From JAWLHJ01 sp039587535 (GTDB taxonomy: Bacteria; Gemmatimonadota; Gemmatimonadetes; Longimicrobiales; Gaopeijiaceae): 64,000 nt of DNA. How positions within the stretch are numbered: position 1 is the stretch's first letter; every line of letters begins with the position of its first letter. The stretch is taken from assembly GCA_039587535.1 (NCBI GenBank), contig JBDHIF010000007.1, positions 76,961-140,960 of the forward strand. Direction: 5' to 3'. A program made the position numbers and the translations under genes. Shown piece after piece: positions 18,058 to 26,450 of this stretch. Below the pieces are notes generated by a model. The model was not told where the DNA came from. It worked only from the letters and a program-made list of their open reading frames with translations, and did not search any database.

Positions 18058-18606
18058 TCAACGAAGAGTGAGGACAAACGGGTTCGAGACGCGCCAAGCG
18101 TCATCCGGCGGCCCCACAGGCTTCAGAGTCTCGGCCTGAAACCAGTATAGCCGGTATACGCCCTCCAGGTCCTCGAACACGAAATTGGGTGAGACGTTGG
18201 ATCCGGGCGGGGCGCCGACCAACACGAGCGTGTCGGTGCGCGCGCCCTCCGGCGGAATCTCGAGCGGAGAGCTCGCGCAGGCCCGCATGAGCGGGCGCCA
18301 GGCGTCCACCCAACGTCCCTGCCGGCGGACCTGGAGGAGGGGGCGCACGTCGCCCTCGCAGTTATGGAAGATCACGGGCCCGGACAAGCGGTTGGTGAAG
18401 GTGTAGGGGATCCGTCCGGAGTATCCGATGTCGTGCCGTTCGAGTTCGTAACGGAGCTCCGAAGTCTGAGTGTGGGGCGCGACGTCACGTTCCACCGACG
18501 GGGGAGCGCACGAGACCGAGGCCAGCAGGATCAGCCAGGCACCTCGAGCGTGACGCCTCGGGCCCCGACCTTCGCCGCTGATTCTAGGTTCCACTCCCCG
18601 AGGCAC
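18058..18606 (-). CDS. Putative secreted lipoprotein, unknown function
   Basis: 182 residues from a GTG. A basic N-terminus leads to a hydrophobic stretch (AWLILLASVSC) ending in a Cys that could be lipidated, although Ser at -3 is not the usual lipobox residue. The remainder is a compact, probably beta-rich domain (for example IPYTFTNRLSGPVIFHNCEG and VYRLYWFQAETL) without a recognisable family. It overlaps the end of the opgH-ribA frame by 23 bp. Confidence 0.65.
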   Translation of the reverse strand: MPRGVEPRISGEGRGPRRHARGAWLILLASVSCAPPSVERDVAPHTQTSELRYELERHDIGYSGRIPYTFTNRLSGPVIFHNCEGDVRPLLQVRRQGRWVDAWRPLMRACASSPLEIPPEGARTDTLVLVGAPPGSNVSPNFVFEDLEGVYRLYWFQAETLKPVGPPDDAWRVSNPFVLTLR

Positions 18607-21514
18607 CCGAAAGCATGTCCCCGAGCCAATGCCCCGCGCGCTGCACCTTGGCCTTCACGTACGGGAGGTTGTACCGGTTGAGGGTCCCGTGGAGCGGCAT
18701 CCTCTCAACGACCTGAACGCCCCCGAGTTCGACCGCCGTCAGCTTGTCGGGGTTGTTGGTGAGGAGCTGTACCCGGCGGACTCCGAGCTGACGCAACATG
18801 TCGAGGGCCGCGTCGTAGCTGCGCTCGTCCGGGCCGAAGCCCAGCGTGCAGTCCGCGTCCACCGTATCGAGGCCATCGTCCTGGAGAGAATAGGCTCGGA
18901 GCTTGTTGCCCAGACCGATCCCCCTGCCCTCATGTTGCAGGTAGAGCAACACGCCGCCCCCGCGTTCCCGGAAGTGCCGAAGGCTGCCCCGAAGCTGCTC
19001 ACCGCAGTCGCACTTCAGGCTACCGAAGAGGTCCCCGGTAAGACATGCCGAATGAAGCCTGACCGGAACGGGGTCCGGCCATTCCTCACGCGCGCCGATC
19101 ATGATGGCGACGTGCTCCAGAAGAGCATGTTCTTCCCGGAAGAGGACGAAGTGGGCCTGTTCGGCATCCTGAAGCGGCACCGGCGCGTCGCTGACCCGCC
19201 TGACCAGCACTCGTGGCTCCTCCAGTGCCGACCGGATCCGCTGCGCATCTACCCGGAGCACGCTTCGCGAGGCGATTCTTTCCGAGAGCGCGGCCGGGAG
19301 GTGCGCGGGCAAGGCGGCTACCACGACCGCCGGGAGGAGGTGACCCATCCGGGCGAGCGCGAGGGCCTGCACCTCGGCCTCCGTGGCCGAGCGAACATGC
19401 GCCGGGTCCGGCGTCGACGCGGACGGGGCGCTGGCTAGGTGCAGGACATCCCCTGGGAGCGCTCCGTCCCCGAGCCTGAGCGCCAATGGTCCTGGGGCCA
19501 CCTGTACTCCGAGCGCTCGGGCGCGGTGGGCCGTGACGATGAGATGCAGAGGCCCCTCGGCGCAGCTACTTACGAATCCCAGGACCTCGTCGTCGAGGCC
19601 CTCGGCGCCGACGACCAGAACGTCCGGATTTCTCAACCGGGCCCCGTTGGAGCTACCGCTCACGTAGAGCGCTCGCCGTCGCTTCAACTCGAACAGCGCT
19701 CGCTCAGTCTCATGCATATCGTTCACCGAACCTCCCCGCGTTGCGGCAGTCCCGGGTCCGCCGGAAAGAACCATCTGATCCCGTGCCTGACCGGCTTCGA
19801 AAACACCGTTGGACGGACGTGAGGTCCATCGAATCAAAGGGACAGCCACCAGCAGTCCCGCGAAAATGGGCACCAACCAGGCGAAAAAGATAGGGCTCAC
19901 GAGCCACGTGGCTCCTGCCCAGACGACGCCGATGCCCGTGATCCATCCAGCGGCGGCCGTCGCCTCCCGCATGGTTACGGAACGTCCAGACCGGATCTGA
20001 GCACCCCACGACACCGAGCTTCCGACAAGAACCTCGAGCACGAAACGCGCGTGAAACATCATCATCACGGGAGCCACCAACACCGAGTACCCGGCCTCGA
20101 GCAGCCCAGCGCGCAGGAGCCTACCCCTGGGCCGCTGCGCCCGAAGCGCCAATCCCAGCCCAAGCGCCTTCGGCAAGAACAGGAGCACACCGGTAAGCGC
20201 CAGTAACGACGGAGCCGCCGGCCCGGTCGCCCAGTTTCCCAGGGCGGAAACGCCCGCCAGGCTTGGGTCGGCGATTCCGGCCACACCGGCGACGTAAGCG
20301 GTGCTGGCCACCAGGAGGAGTAGCCAGAGCAGCGAGGAAACGTAGCCCATGGCACCGAGGAACAGGTGCAGCCGGCTCAGCGGATGCAGCCCTCGTGTGG
20401 CCAGCAATCGAAGGTGCTGAAGGCTTCCCTGGCTCCAACGCCGGTCCCGGCGTGCGTAGTCCACCAGATTGGACGGGACATCCTCCCAGCTCCCCTTCAG
20501 ATCGGACCGGAGGTAGCAACGCCACCCGGCTCTGCGCAGCAGGGCCGCTTCCACAAAGTCGTGCGAAAGGATCTCCCCGCCCAACGGGGGACGCCCCTTC
20601 AGAACCGGGAGCTTGCAGTGCGTTCTAAAGGGCTCTATACGGACGATCGCGTTGTGGCCCCAGTAGTTGGCCGCGTCACCCTGCCAGAAGCTCTGACCCG
20701 CAGCCAACATCGGACCGTACAACCCGGCAGCGAACTCGATGAAGCGGCCGAAACGAGTTCCTTGAGGCCCCGGCAGCGGTACCGTCTGAATGAGACCGGC
20801 CTCGGGGTTCACCTCCATCGAGCGCACGAGCTCGACCAGCGTGTCGGCACGCATGACGGAGTCGGCGTCGAGGACCACCATATATGGGTATGCCGAGCCG
20901 GCGCGAAGGATGAACTCCTCGATATTCCCCGCCTTCCGCCCCTCGTTTTTCGCGCGACGGCGATAGAAGAGGCCCGTGGCCCCGCGGTACCGTCCCTGCA
21001 GGGCCGACCAGAGCCGCTCTTCCGTCGCGGCGATTCTCGCGTCGTTGGTGTCGCTCAGAAGGTGGACGTCGAACGACTCGGCATGCCCACTCTCCTCCAA
21101 AGATCGCAGCATCCACTCAATCCGTTCCACCACCGCGACTACGTCCTCGTTCCGAGCCGGCACGACCAGCGCAGTCCGGCAACCCAGCGGCTCCGATCGC
21201 ACCGCCGCGCGAGGCGCAGTGGTGCGTCGCAGACTCAACGGATCTCTACCGAACACCAACAACGCGAAGCCCACCGTGGCGTTCCAGAAGGCCACCGTGA
21301 TCCAAGCGAAGGTCGGCGCGAACAGGATAAGAATGAGGAGCTCGAGCCGTGTGGTTCCACCGCCCCCGACGAGAGCCGCCATCATGCCCACACCACCCGC
21401 AGTGCTCAACGCGACGAGTAGCCCGAAGCCGACCCTCCGCAGGTTGAGCCACGGAAGCTCGATGGTCCGCCCCGGGGATCGGGGCTCCACAGACATGGCG
21501 GCGGTCCCGGTCAC
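18584..21514 (-). CDS. Fusion: OpgH-type glucosyltransferase + GTP cyclohydrolase II (RibA)
   Basis: One uninterrupted frame of about 976 residues. The N-terminal 600 residues are OpgH: membrane helices, GT2 motifs (VVLDADSVMRADTL, WQGDAANYWGHNAIVR, GGEILSHDFVEAALLRRAGW, RRDRRWSQGSLQHL) and C-terminal helices. It then runs into a RibA with a degenerate N-terminal region of about 170 residues and a complete catalytic part: zinc Cys in CLTGDLFGSLKCDC, HEGRGIGLGNKLRAY with the catalytic Tyr, and GFGPDERSYDAALDML. I start it at the GTG at 21514, 1 bp past the opgG stop; an ATG at 21496 is possible. An internal GTG at 19726 with GGGGAGG upstream could also yield free RibA. Confidence 0.85.
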   Translation of the reverse strand: MTGTAAMSVEPRSPGRTIELPWLNLRRVGFGLLVALSTAGGVGMMAALVGGGGTTRLELLILILFAPTFAWITVAFWNATVGFALLVFGRDPLSLRRTTAPRAAVRSEPLGCRTALVVPARNEDVVAVVERIEWMLRSLEESGHAESFDVHLLSDTNDARIAATEERLWSALQGRYRGATGLFYRRRAKNEGRKAGNIEEFILRAGSAYPYMVVLDADSVMRADTLVELVRSMEVNPEAGLIQTVPLPGPQGTRFGRFIEFAAGLYGPMLAAGQSFWQGDAANYWGHNAIVRIEPFRTHCKLPVLKGRPPLGGEILSHDFVEAALLRRAGWRCYLRSDLKGSWEDVPSNLVDYARRDRRWSQGSLQHLRLLATRGLHPLSRLHLFLGAMGYVSSLLWLLLLVASTAYVAGVAGIADPSLAGVSALGNWATGPAAPSLLALTGVLLFLPKALGLGLALRAQRPRGRLLRAGLLEAGYSVLVAPVMMMFHARFVLEVLVGSSVSWGAQIRSGRSVTMREATAAAGWITGIGVVWAGATWLVSPIFFAWLVPIFAGLLVAVPLIRWTSRPSNGVFEAGQARDQMVLSGGPGTAATRGGSVNDMHETERALFELKRRRALYVSGSSNGARLRNPDVLVVGAEGLDDEVLGFVSSCAEGPLHLIVTAHRARALGVQVAPGPLALRLGDGALPGDVLHLASAPSASTPDPAHVRSATEAEVQALALARMGHLLPAVVVAALPAHLPAALSERIASRSVLRVDAQRIRSALEEPRVLVRRVSDAPVPLQDAEQAHFVLFREEHALLEHVAIMIGAREEWPDPVPVRLHSACLTGDLFGSLKCDCGEQLRGSLRHFRERGGGVLLYLQHEGRGIGLGNKLRAYSLQDDGLDTVDADCTLGFGPDERSYDAALDMLRQLGVRRVQLLTNNPDKLTAVELGGVQVVERMPLHGTLNRYNLPYVKAKVQRAGHWLGDMLSGASGSGT
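19724..19737 (-). promoter_or_regulatory. Internal Shine-Dalgarno and GTG start for the RibA part
   Basis: On the minus strand GGGGAGG (19731-19737) stands 4 nt before a GTG (19724-19726) that is in frame with the fusion and opens VNDMHETERALFELKRR, which looks like a natural RibA N-terminus. This suggests that ribA began, or still functions, as a separate cistron inside the fused frame. Confidence 0.55.
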
Positions 21515-21515
21515 G

Positions 21516-23156
21516 TCAACCGATCCTGTCCGGGTACCACACGTAGCTCCAGGTCTCACTGAGCACGTGACTCTGGGATGTCAGGAAGAGACGCATGTCC
21601 GCAGGTGCATTTCCGTCTGGGATCAGGGTGAACGTGACTCTCAGCCCACTGTTACCCGGCAGGTGTTGAATCATGACCCCCTCCACCATCCCGCGCAGGA
21701 CAGAGATGTCCGCCTCGACGCCCATTTGGGAGGATGGAAGCGAGCCGCCCTCGAAGTCCACGACGAAGCGTCTCCTGCTCCTGGGCGGTGGATCGGCTTG
21801 CCCAGGAAGGGCGTCCCAGCCGATCGCTGTTCGGGCGACGTGGGCCACGGGCATGTCAGGCGGGAGCGGGCCACGCGTGACGAGGCGATAACGGTAGGAT
21901 CGCTCTTCGCCGGCGCGGAGCGGGACGTCCGGCACCCAATAGGCCGCGACGTTGTCGTTGAACTCGGAATCCGTGGGGATTTCCAGAAGCTCGACCCCAC
22001 CGGGACCCCAATCTCCCCCTAAGACCTCCACCCAGTAGCTGGGTCGAAGATGGTAGCGAGCCTCCAGATCGAGGAAAGAATCGAAGTCTCGGGTTCTTTG
22101 GAAAAGCCCGAAGCCGACGGGTTCTTCCGTCCGCAGCGAGGTGACGTGCAGCCCGGGTCCGTTGCTGAGGGGCCTCCAGATCCACTCCCCTCGCCCCGTG
22201 AGCATCTGAAGGCCATCGGAATCATGCACGCGCGGCCGGAAATCGTCCTGTGCCGGGCTCAATCCCGGGGCATGCAGGAACATGCTGCTGAAGGGAGCCA
22301 CACCCAGCTTGGTCACGTCGGTGCGTGCGAAGACCCGAGCGTCCACAAGGAGCTCGGTCGACGGGCCCGGGCTCAGCTCGAAGCGGTAGGCGCCGGTGAG
22401 CGAAGGGCCATCGAGCAACGCGTGAAAGACCAGGCGATCGTCGTCCGACGGGGGTTCGATCCAGTAGGCCCGGAAGTCCGGGAACTCCTCGGGCCCGTCG
22501 ACTGCCGGGTCGACCGCGATCCCTCGCGCGGAAAGCCCGTATTCCTGTCCGGCGCCCAGGACACGGAAGTACGAGGCTCCTTGGAAGGCTGCGACTTCGT
22601 CATGGATGTCCGGGCGGTTCAGCGGGTAGTGAATCCGGAACCCGGCGAAGCCTGGGACCGAGCGGGGATCGAGTTCGCCGACTTGTGCCGCGTCTCCCTG
22701 GAAATCGAAGAGGGTCGGGTCATAGGTGAGCCCGTAGACCGAGTCCCCGTCGACCAGATGGACGTCCACCGGGGTTTCGTGTATCGACCCCAAATGGAAC
22801 AGCTGGACCTCGAACGCCCCTTCTCCTCTCCAGAGCGCGCGACCCGGCCTGAATCGAATCTGACGATAGCCGTCGAAGTCCAGCTGTCGCAGTGGAAGCG
22901 GAACGGTTTGCCGGGGTGGAGCGTAAGGCCTTCGAGCCATTGCGCGTGCCCGCTCCGTGAGCGCTTCGGTGAGACGCCGTGGGTCGGGCGTCCACACATC
23001 GGCCGAGGCGGGGTCGAGCGGGTCTGCGGCCACGGGCAGTTCGGCGGCGGGGTTGGCCTCATCTTCGGACGACGGTAGCGTCGGGTTCCGTCCGAGCCAC
23101 ACAGCGACCAGAACGGCGGTCGCGAGCAGGAGCACCGCAGGCAAACGAAACGACAT
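21516..23156 (-). CDS. opgG: Periplasmic glucan biosynthesis protein OpgG
   Basis: Periplasmic protein required with OpgH for osmoregulated periplasmic glucans. The ATG at 23156 gives a signal sequence or anchor (MSFRLPAVLLLATAVLVAVW), a short acidic linker and the OpgG fold (LDFDGYRQIRFRPGRALW, YPLNRPDIHDEVAAFQGASYFR, LGAGQEYGLSARG). At 546 residues it is slightly longer than E. coli OpgG. The frame stays open to 23363, but that extension overlaps the divergent gene. opgG and the opgH fusion are 1 bp apart. Confidence 0.92.
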   Translation of the reverse strand: MSFRLPAVLLLATAVLVAVWLGRNPTLPSSEDEANPAAELPVAADPLDPASADVWTPDPRRLTEALTERARAMARRPYAPPRQTVPLPLRQLDFDGYRQIRFRPGRALWRGEGAFEVQLFHLGSIHETPVDVHLVDGDSVYGLTYDPTLFDFQGDAAQVGELDPRSVPGFAGFRIHYPLNRPDIHDEVAAFQGASYFRVLGAGQEYGLSARGIAVDPAVDGPEEFPDFRAYWIEPPSDDDRLVFHALLDGPSLTGAYRFELSPGPSTELLVDARVFARTDVTKLGVAPFSSMFLHAPGLSPAQDDFRPRVHDSDGLQMLTGRGEWIWRPLSNGPGLHVTSLRTEEPVGFGLFQRTRDFDSFLDLEARYHLRPSYWVEVLGGDWGPGGVELLEIPTDSEFNDNVAAYWVPDVPLRAGEERSYRYRLVTRGPLPPDMPVAHVARTAIGWDALPGQADPPPRSRRRFVVDFEGGSLPSSQMGVEADISVLRGMVEGVMIQHLPGNSGLRVTFTLIPDGNAPADMRLFLTSQSHVLSETWSYVWYPDRIG

Positions 23157-23192
23157 GATGATCTCGAACTCCGTGGATCGGCGCGCGCGCTC

Positions 23193-24893
23193 ATGAGCTC
23201 CTTTTCGGCGCTCGTCGGAAGGCTTCGATCCGCCGCGAGGGCGTTCGCGGCGTGGCCTTCGACCGCGTCCGGCAGACTCCTGAGCCTCGTTCTGGCCTTC
23301 ACGGTTGTCAACATCGTCCTGCTCGCTCCTCAGTGGGCAGCCCCCGGCATGGTCCCGACGCATCGGGTGTCGTTGGAGGCGGGGCTCCTTGTCATGCTGT
23401 TCGCCGCCCTGCCGAGAAATCGCCTCACCCTGGCCGGCGCACTCCTCAGCGCCACGGCCGTCGTCCTCATCGGCCTGGTGGGTCTCGGGGACGCAACCAC
23501 TCGGATGAGCCTGTCACGGCCTCTGAACCTCTATCTTGATGCCCGCCTCCTGAGCGCTGTGCTGCATCTGCTGACCGGCACCCTCGGAGCGGTCACCGCC
23601 TGGCTCGCGGTCACGGCTGCGGCTGTTGGAACCGTCGCGCTCGTCGCGGTCCTCGGCCATCTCCTGGCTCCACCGAAGGCCGTTCGTCCGGTCATATGGA
23701 GCGCCAAGCCCGCGGCATTCGCCAGCCTGTTGCTGGTGGCCTTGGTGGCAGCGACCCGCCCTTCAGGACCGACCGGCGCGGTGGGGCTCCCCGGGACCCG
23801 ACTCGTGACCGAGCAGGCCCGGTTCTTGCGGGGCCTCGTGGCGGAGCGCGAGATGTTCGCCCTGGAGCTCTCCTCCTCCCGTGACAGCTACGAGGCGGTG
23901 CCGCGACTCCTCCAAGGCCTCGGTGGACGGGACGTGGTGCTGGCGTTCGTGGAGTCTTACGGCATCTCCGCTCTGGATGACCCTCGTTATGCTCCGGTCA
24001 TCGAGCCGAGGTTGGAGGACATGGAGGATCGCCTCGACGAAGCCGGTCTCGAGCTGGCGACCGGCACCCTCGTGGCGCCGAGCCAAGGAGGGCAGTCCTG
24101 GCTTGGGCACGGCTCGATCCTGAGCGGCTTATGGCTGCACAATCAGATGCGCTACGACCTCCTGCTGGGGAGCGACCGCCAGACCCTCGTGGACGATTTT
24201 CGGGCGGCCGGATACCGGACGGCCGCCCTCATGCCCGCGATCACCATGCCTTGGCCCGAAGGCACCCGGTTCGGCTATGACGAGATCTATGCCTTCGCGG
24301 ACATCGACTACCGTGGGCCACCCTTGAACTGGGTCACGATGCCGGATCAGTTCACGTGGTCGTTCCTGGAGCACCAGATCCGATCGTCTGGAGACGGGCG
24401 TCCGGTCTTCGCGGAGCTGGGGCTCATCAGCAGCCATGCACCGTGGACCCCCATTCTCGACGTGATCGACGACTGGGACACGATCGGTGACGGCTCGGTG
24501 TTCGAGGCGTGGCGCGACGCCGGCGAGCGCCCGGAGGACCTGTGGCGCGACGCGGACCGAGTACGGGAGCAGTACGCCCTCTCCGTGGACTACGCCCTTC
24601 ATGCCGCCACGGCCTACGCGGAGCGGTATGGAGGTGACGACCTCCTTATCGTCGTGCTCGGCGACCATCAGCCGGCTCCGCTTATCACGGGCGAGGCGGC
24701 ACCGCGTACTGTGCCGGTACACGTCATCGCGAAGGATCCGGGCTTGCTGAAGCCGTTCAGGGACTGGGGATTCGCTGCCGGGGCGTTCCCCGATCCAGAG
24801 CAGGAGGCGCTGAGGATGGACGCATTCCGGCCCTGGTTCATCAGCACGTTCAGTGGGTCCGCAGTGGGATCCGAGGCCAAGCCCGGTGCGTGA
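23193..24893 (+). CDS. Membrane sulfatase-fold phosphotransferase (OpgB/LtaS-like)
   Basis: 566 residues. The N-terminal 200 have about five hydrophobic segments (for example LLSLVLAFTVVNIVLLAP and TAAAVGTVALVAVLGHLL). The rest is an alkaline-phosphatase/sulfatase fold: the VLAFVESYG metal region, a probable Ser nucleophile in APSQGGQSWLGHGSIL and the late metal motif VVLGDHQPAP. Family relatives transfer phosphoglycerol or phosphoethanolamine to glycans outside the membrane. Its location 36 bp from opgG, divergently, suggests OPG decoration, but the substrate is inferred. It overlaps the FkbM gene by 8 bp. Confidence 0.8.
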   Translation: MSSFSALVGRLRSAARAFAAWPSTASGRLLSLVLAFTVVNIVLLAPQWAAPGMVPTHRVSLEAGLLVMLFAALPRNRLTLAGALLSATAVVLIGLVGLGDATTRMSLSRPLNLYLDARLLSAVLHLLTGTLGAVTAWLAVTAAAVGTVALVAVLGHLLAPPKAVRPVIWSAKPAAFASLLLVALVAATRPSGPTGAVGLPGTRLVTEQARFLRGLVAEREMFALELSSSRDSYEAVPRLLQGLGGRDVVLAFVESYGISALDDPRYAPVIEPRLEDMEDRLDEAGLELATGTLVAPSQGGQSWLGHGSILSGLWLHNQMRYDLLLGSDRQTLVDDFRAAGYRTAALMPAITMPWPEGTRFGYDEIYAFADIDYRGPPLNWVTMPDQFTWSFLEHQIRSSGDGRPVFAELGLISSHAPWTPILDVIDDWDTIGDGSVFEAWRDAGERPEDLWRDADRVREQYALSVDYALHAATAYAERYGGDDLLIVVLGDHQPAPLITGEAAPRTVPVHVIAKDPGLLKPFRDWGFAAGAFPDPEQEALRMDAFRPWFISTFSGSAVGSEAKPGA

Positions 24894-25632
24894 GCTGTTC
24901 GGAGTCCTCCGCTCCTTGGTCGTCTACTGGCGCCCGGGCAGACAGAAGGCGCTCCGACGCCTGTACGCACCGTTCGTGTCCAGGGGAGCGGTCGTCTTCG
25001 ACGTGGGCGCTCACCTAGGGGACCGCACGGCCGCATTCTCCCGCCTGGGCGCCGCCGTAATCGCCCTCGAGCCGCAGCCGCGGGTCGCCCGGTGGCTCCG
25101 CCGTCTCGTGGGGAGACGTCCGGGTGTCCGGATCTTGGAGGAAGCGGTCGGGCCGCGCCGCGGCCAGGCTCGTCTGGCAGTCAGTCGGCTGACCCCCACC
25201 GTGTCCACCGTGTCGAGGGCGTGGCGGGAGGATATGATCCAACGGAACCCCGGCTTTCGCGGCGTACGTTGGGACGACGAGGTCGAGGTTCCGATGACCA
25301 CGCTGGACGATCTCATCGAACGGTTCGGGATGCCCTGCTTCTGCAAGCTGGACATCGAAGGGTACGAGGCGGATGCTCTGGAAGGGCTGAGCCGCCCCAT
25401 CCAGAGCCTGTCCTTCGAATTCGTAAGCGGAGGACTGGGCGTGGCCGACGGTTGCGTGAGCCGCCTCGAAGCGCTGGCTCCCTACGAGTACAACGCGGTG
25501 GCCGGTGAAGGCCGAACATTCCTGTTTCCCAGTTGGGTCTCCGGCACGGATCTCCGAGCTTGGCTGGCACGGGGAGCAGACCACCTGCCTTTCGGAGACC
25601 TCTTTGCCCGCCGGTCAGGAGTAACCACGTGA
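24886..25632 (+). CDS. FkbM-family methyltransferase
   Basis: Rossmann SAM-dependent methyltransferase of 248 residues from the GTG at 24886 (an ATG at 24853 would add 11). SAM-binding motif VVFDVGAHLGDRTAAFSRLG and FkbM signature CFCKLDIEGYEADALEGL are clear. Family members O-methylate sugars or polyketides. It is the second gene of a plus-strand operon; its stop overlaps the next start (GTGA). Confidence 0.85.
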   Translation: MRELFGVLRSLVVYWRPGRQKALRRLYAPFVSRGAVVFDVGAHLGDRTAAFSRLGAAVIALEPQPRVARWLRRLVGRRPGVRILEEAVGPRRGQARLAVSRLTPTVSTVSRAWREDMIQRNPGFRGVRWDDEVEVPMTTLDDLIERFGMPCFCKLDIEGYEADALEGLSRPIQSLSFEFVSGGLGVADGCVSRLEALAPYEYNAVAGEGRTFLFPSWVSGTDLRAWLARGADHLPFGDLFARRSGVTT

Positions 25633-26450
25633 GCCGACCCGATCCCCTCCGCTTTCCTCTCATCTGGCGTGACCTCACCCAACCGGAGATCGCGGAAGTG
25701 GCAGCTCGGGACCCGGTCGTGGTCCTACCCATGGGGGCGTTGGAGCAGCACGGGCCGCACCTCCCCGTGTCCACCGACGCTGAACTCGCCGACGGAATCG
25801 TCGCAAGAGCCTCGGAGGAGCTCCCCGCAGACCTGCCGGTCATACTCCTCCCGACCCAGGTCGTCGCGGCCAGCGAGGAGCACAGGTCCTTTGCGGGGAC
25901 GGTGTCGATCCGGGGCGGCACGCTCCTGGACCACCTGATGGACGTCGCCTCGGGGTTGGCAGAGCATGGCATACGCCGTTGGGTGATCTTCAATACCCAC
26001 GGGGGCAACAAGAGCGTCGTAGATGAGGCGGCCCTACGGGCGCGAGCCGCATTCGGCCTCCTGGTCGTGAAGGCGCACTCCTTTCGCTTCCCCGTACCCG
26101 AGGCTGTCGAGCTGCCGACGTCCGAATGGCGCCACGGACTCCACGGAGGCGCGGTGGAGACGGCCATGATGCTCCACCTCCGACCGGACCTGGTGCGCAA
26201 GGATCTCATTCAGCGGTTCCCTTCCCTGGGTGAAGAGCTCGACTCGGAGCTCGATGTGCTGCTACCGGAAGGGCCAGCTGCCTTTGCATGGCTGTCCCAG
26301 GACCTCAATCCACAGGGCGTCACCGGTGACGCGACGTTGGGGACTCCCGCTCTCGGGGCGCGACTCGTCGAGGGCTATGGCCGCTTTCTAGCCTCTGTGG
26401 TGACGGATGCCGCGCGCTTCCCGGTCGACCGGCTGGGCCCGTCCCCGTGA
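25629..26450 (+). CDS. Creatininase-family amidohydrolase
   Basis: 273 residues from the GTG at 25629, which has AGGAG upstream and overlaps the FkbM stop. The family motifs are present: LPMGALEQHGPHLPVSTDAEL (Glu/His/Asp metal ligands), NTHGGNKSVV and HGGAVETAMML. Creatininases open cyclic amides or remove formyl groups. The archaeal riboflavin/F420 enzyme ArfB (formamidopyrimidine deformylase) belongs here. Its position between methyltransferase and RibD-reductase genes makes a pyrimidine substrate plausible, but this is inference. Confidence 0.85.
   Translation: MSRPDPLRFPLIWRDLTQPEIAEVAARDPVVVLPMGALEQHGPHLPVSTDAELADGIVARASEELPADLPVILLPTQVVAASEEHRSFAGTVSIRGGTLLDHLMDVASGLAEHGIRRWVIFNTHGGNKSVVDEAALRARAAFGLLVVKAHSFRFPVPEAVELPTSEWRHGLHGGAVETAMMLHLRPDLVRKDLIQRFPSLGEELDSELDVLLPEGPAAFAWLSQDLNPQGVTGDATLGTPALGARLVEGYGRFLASVVTDAARFPVDRLGPSP

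Noticed and set aside
16600..18150. 516-residue plus-strand frame opposite thrS
   Set aside because: No motif, entirely antisense to thrS and its upstream genes.
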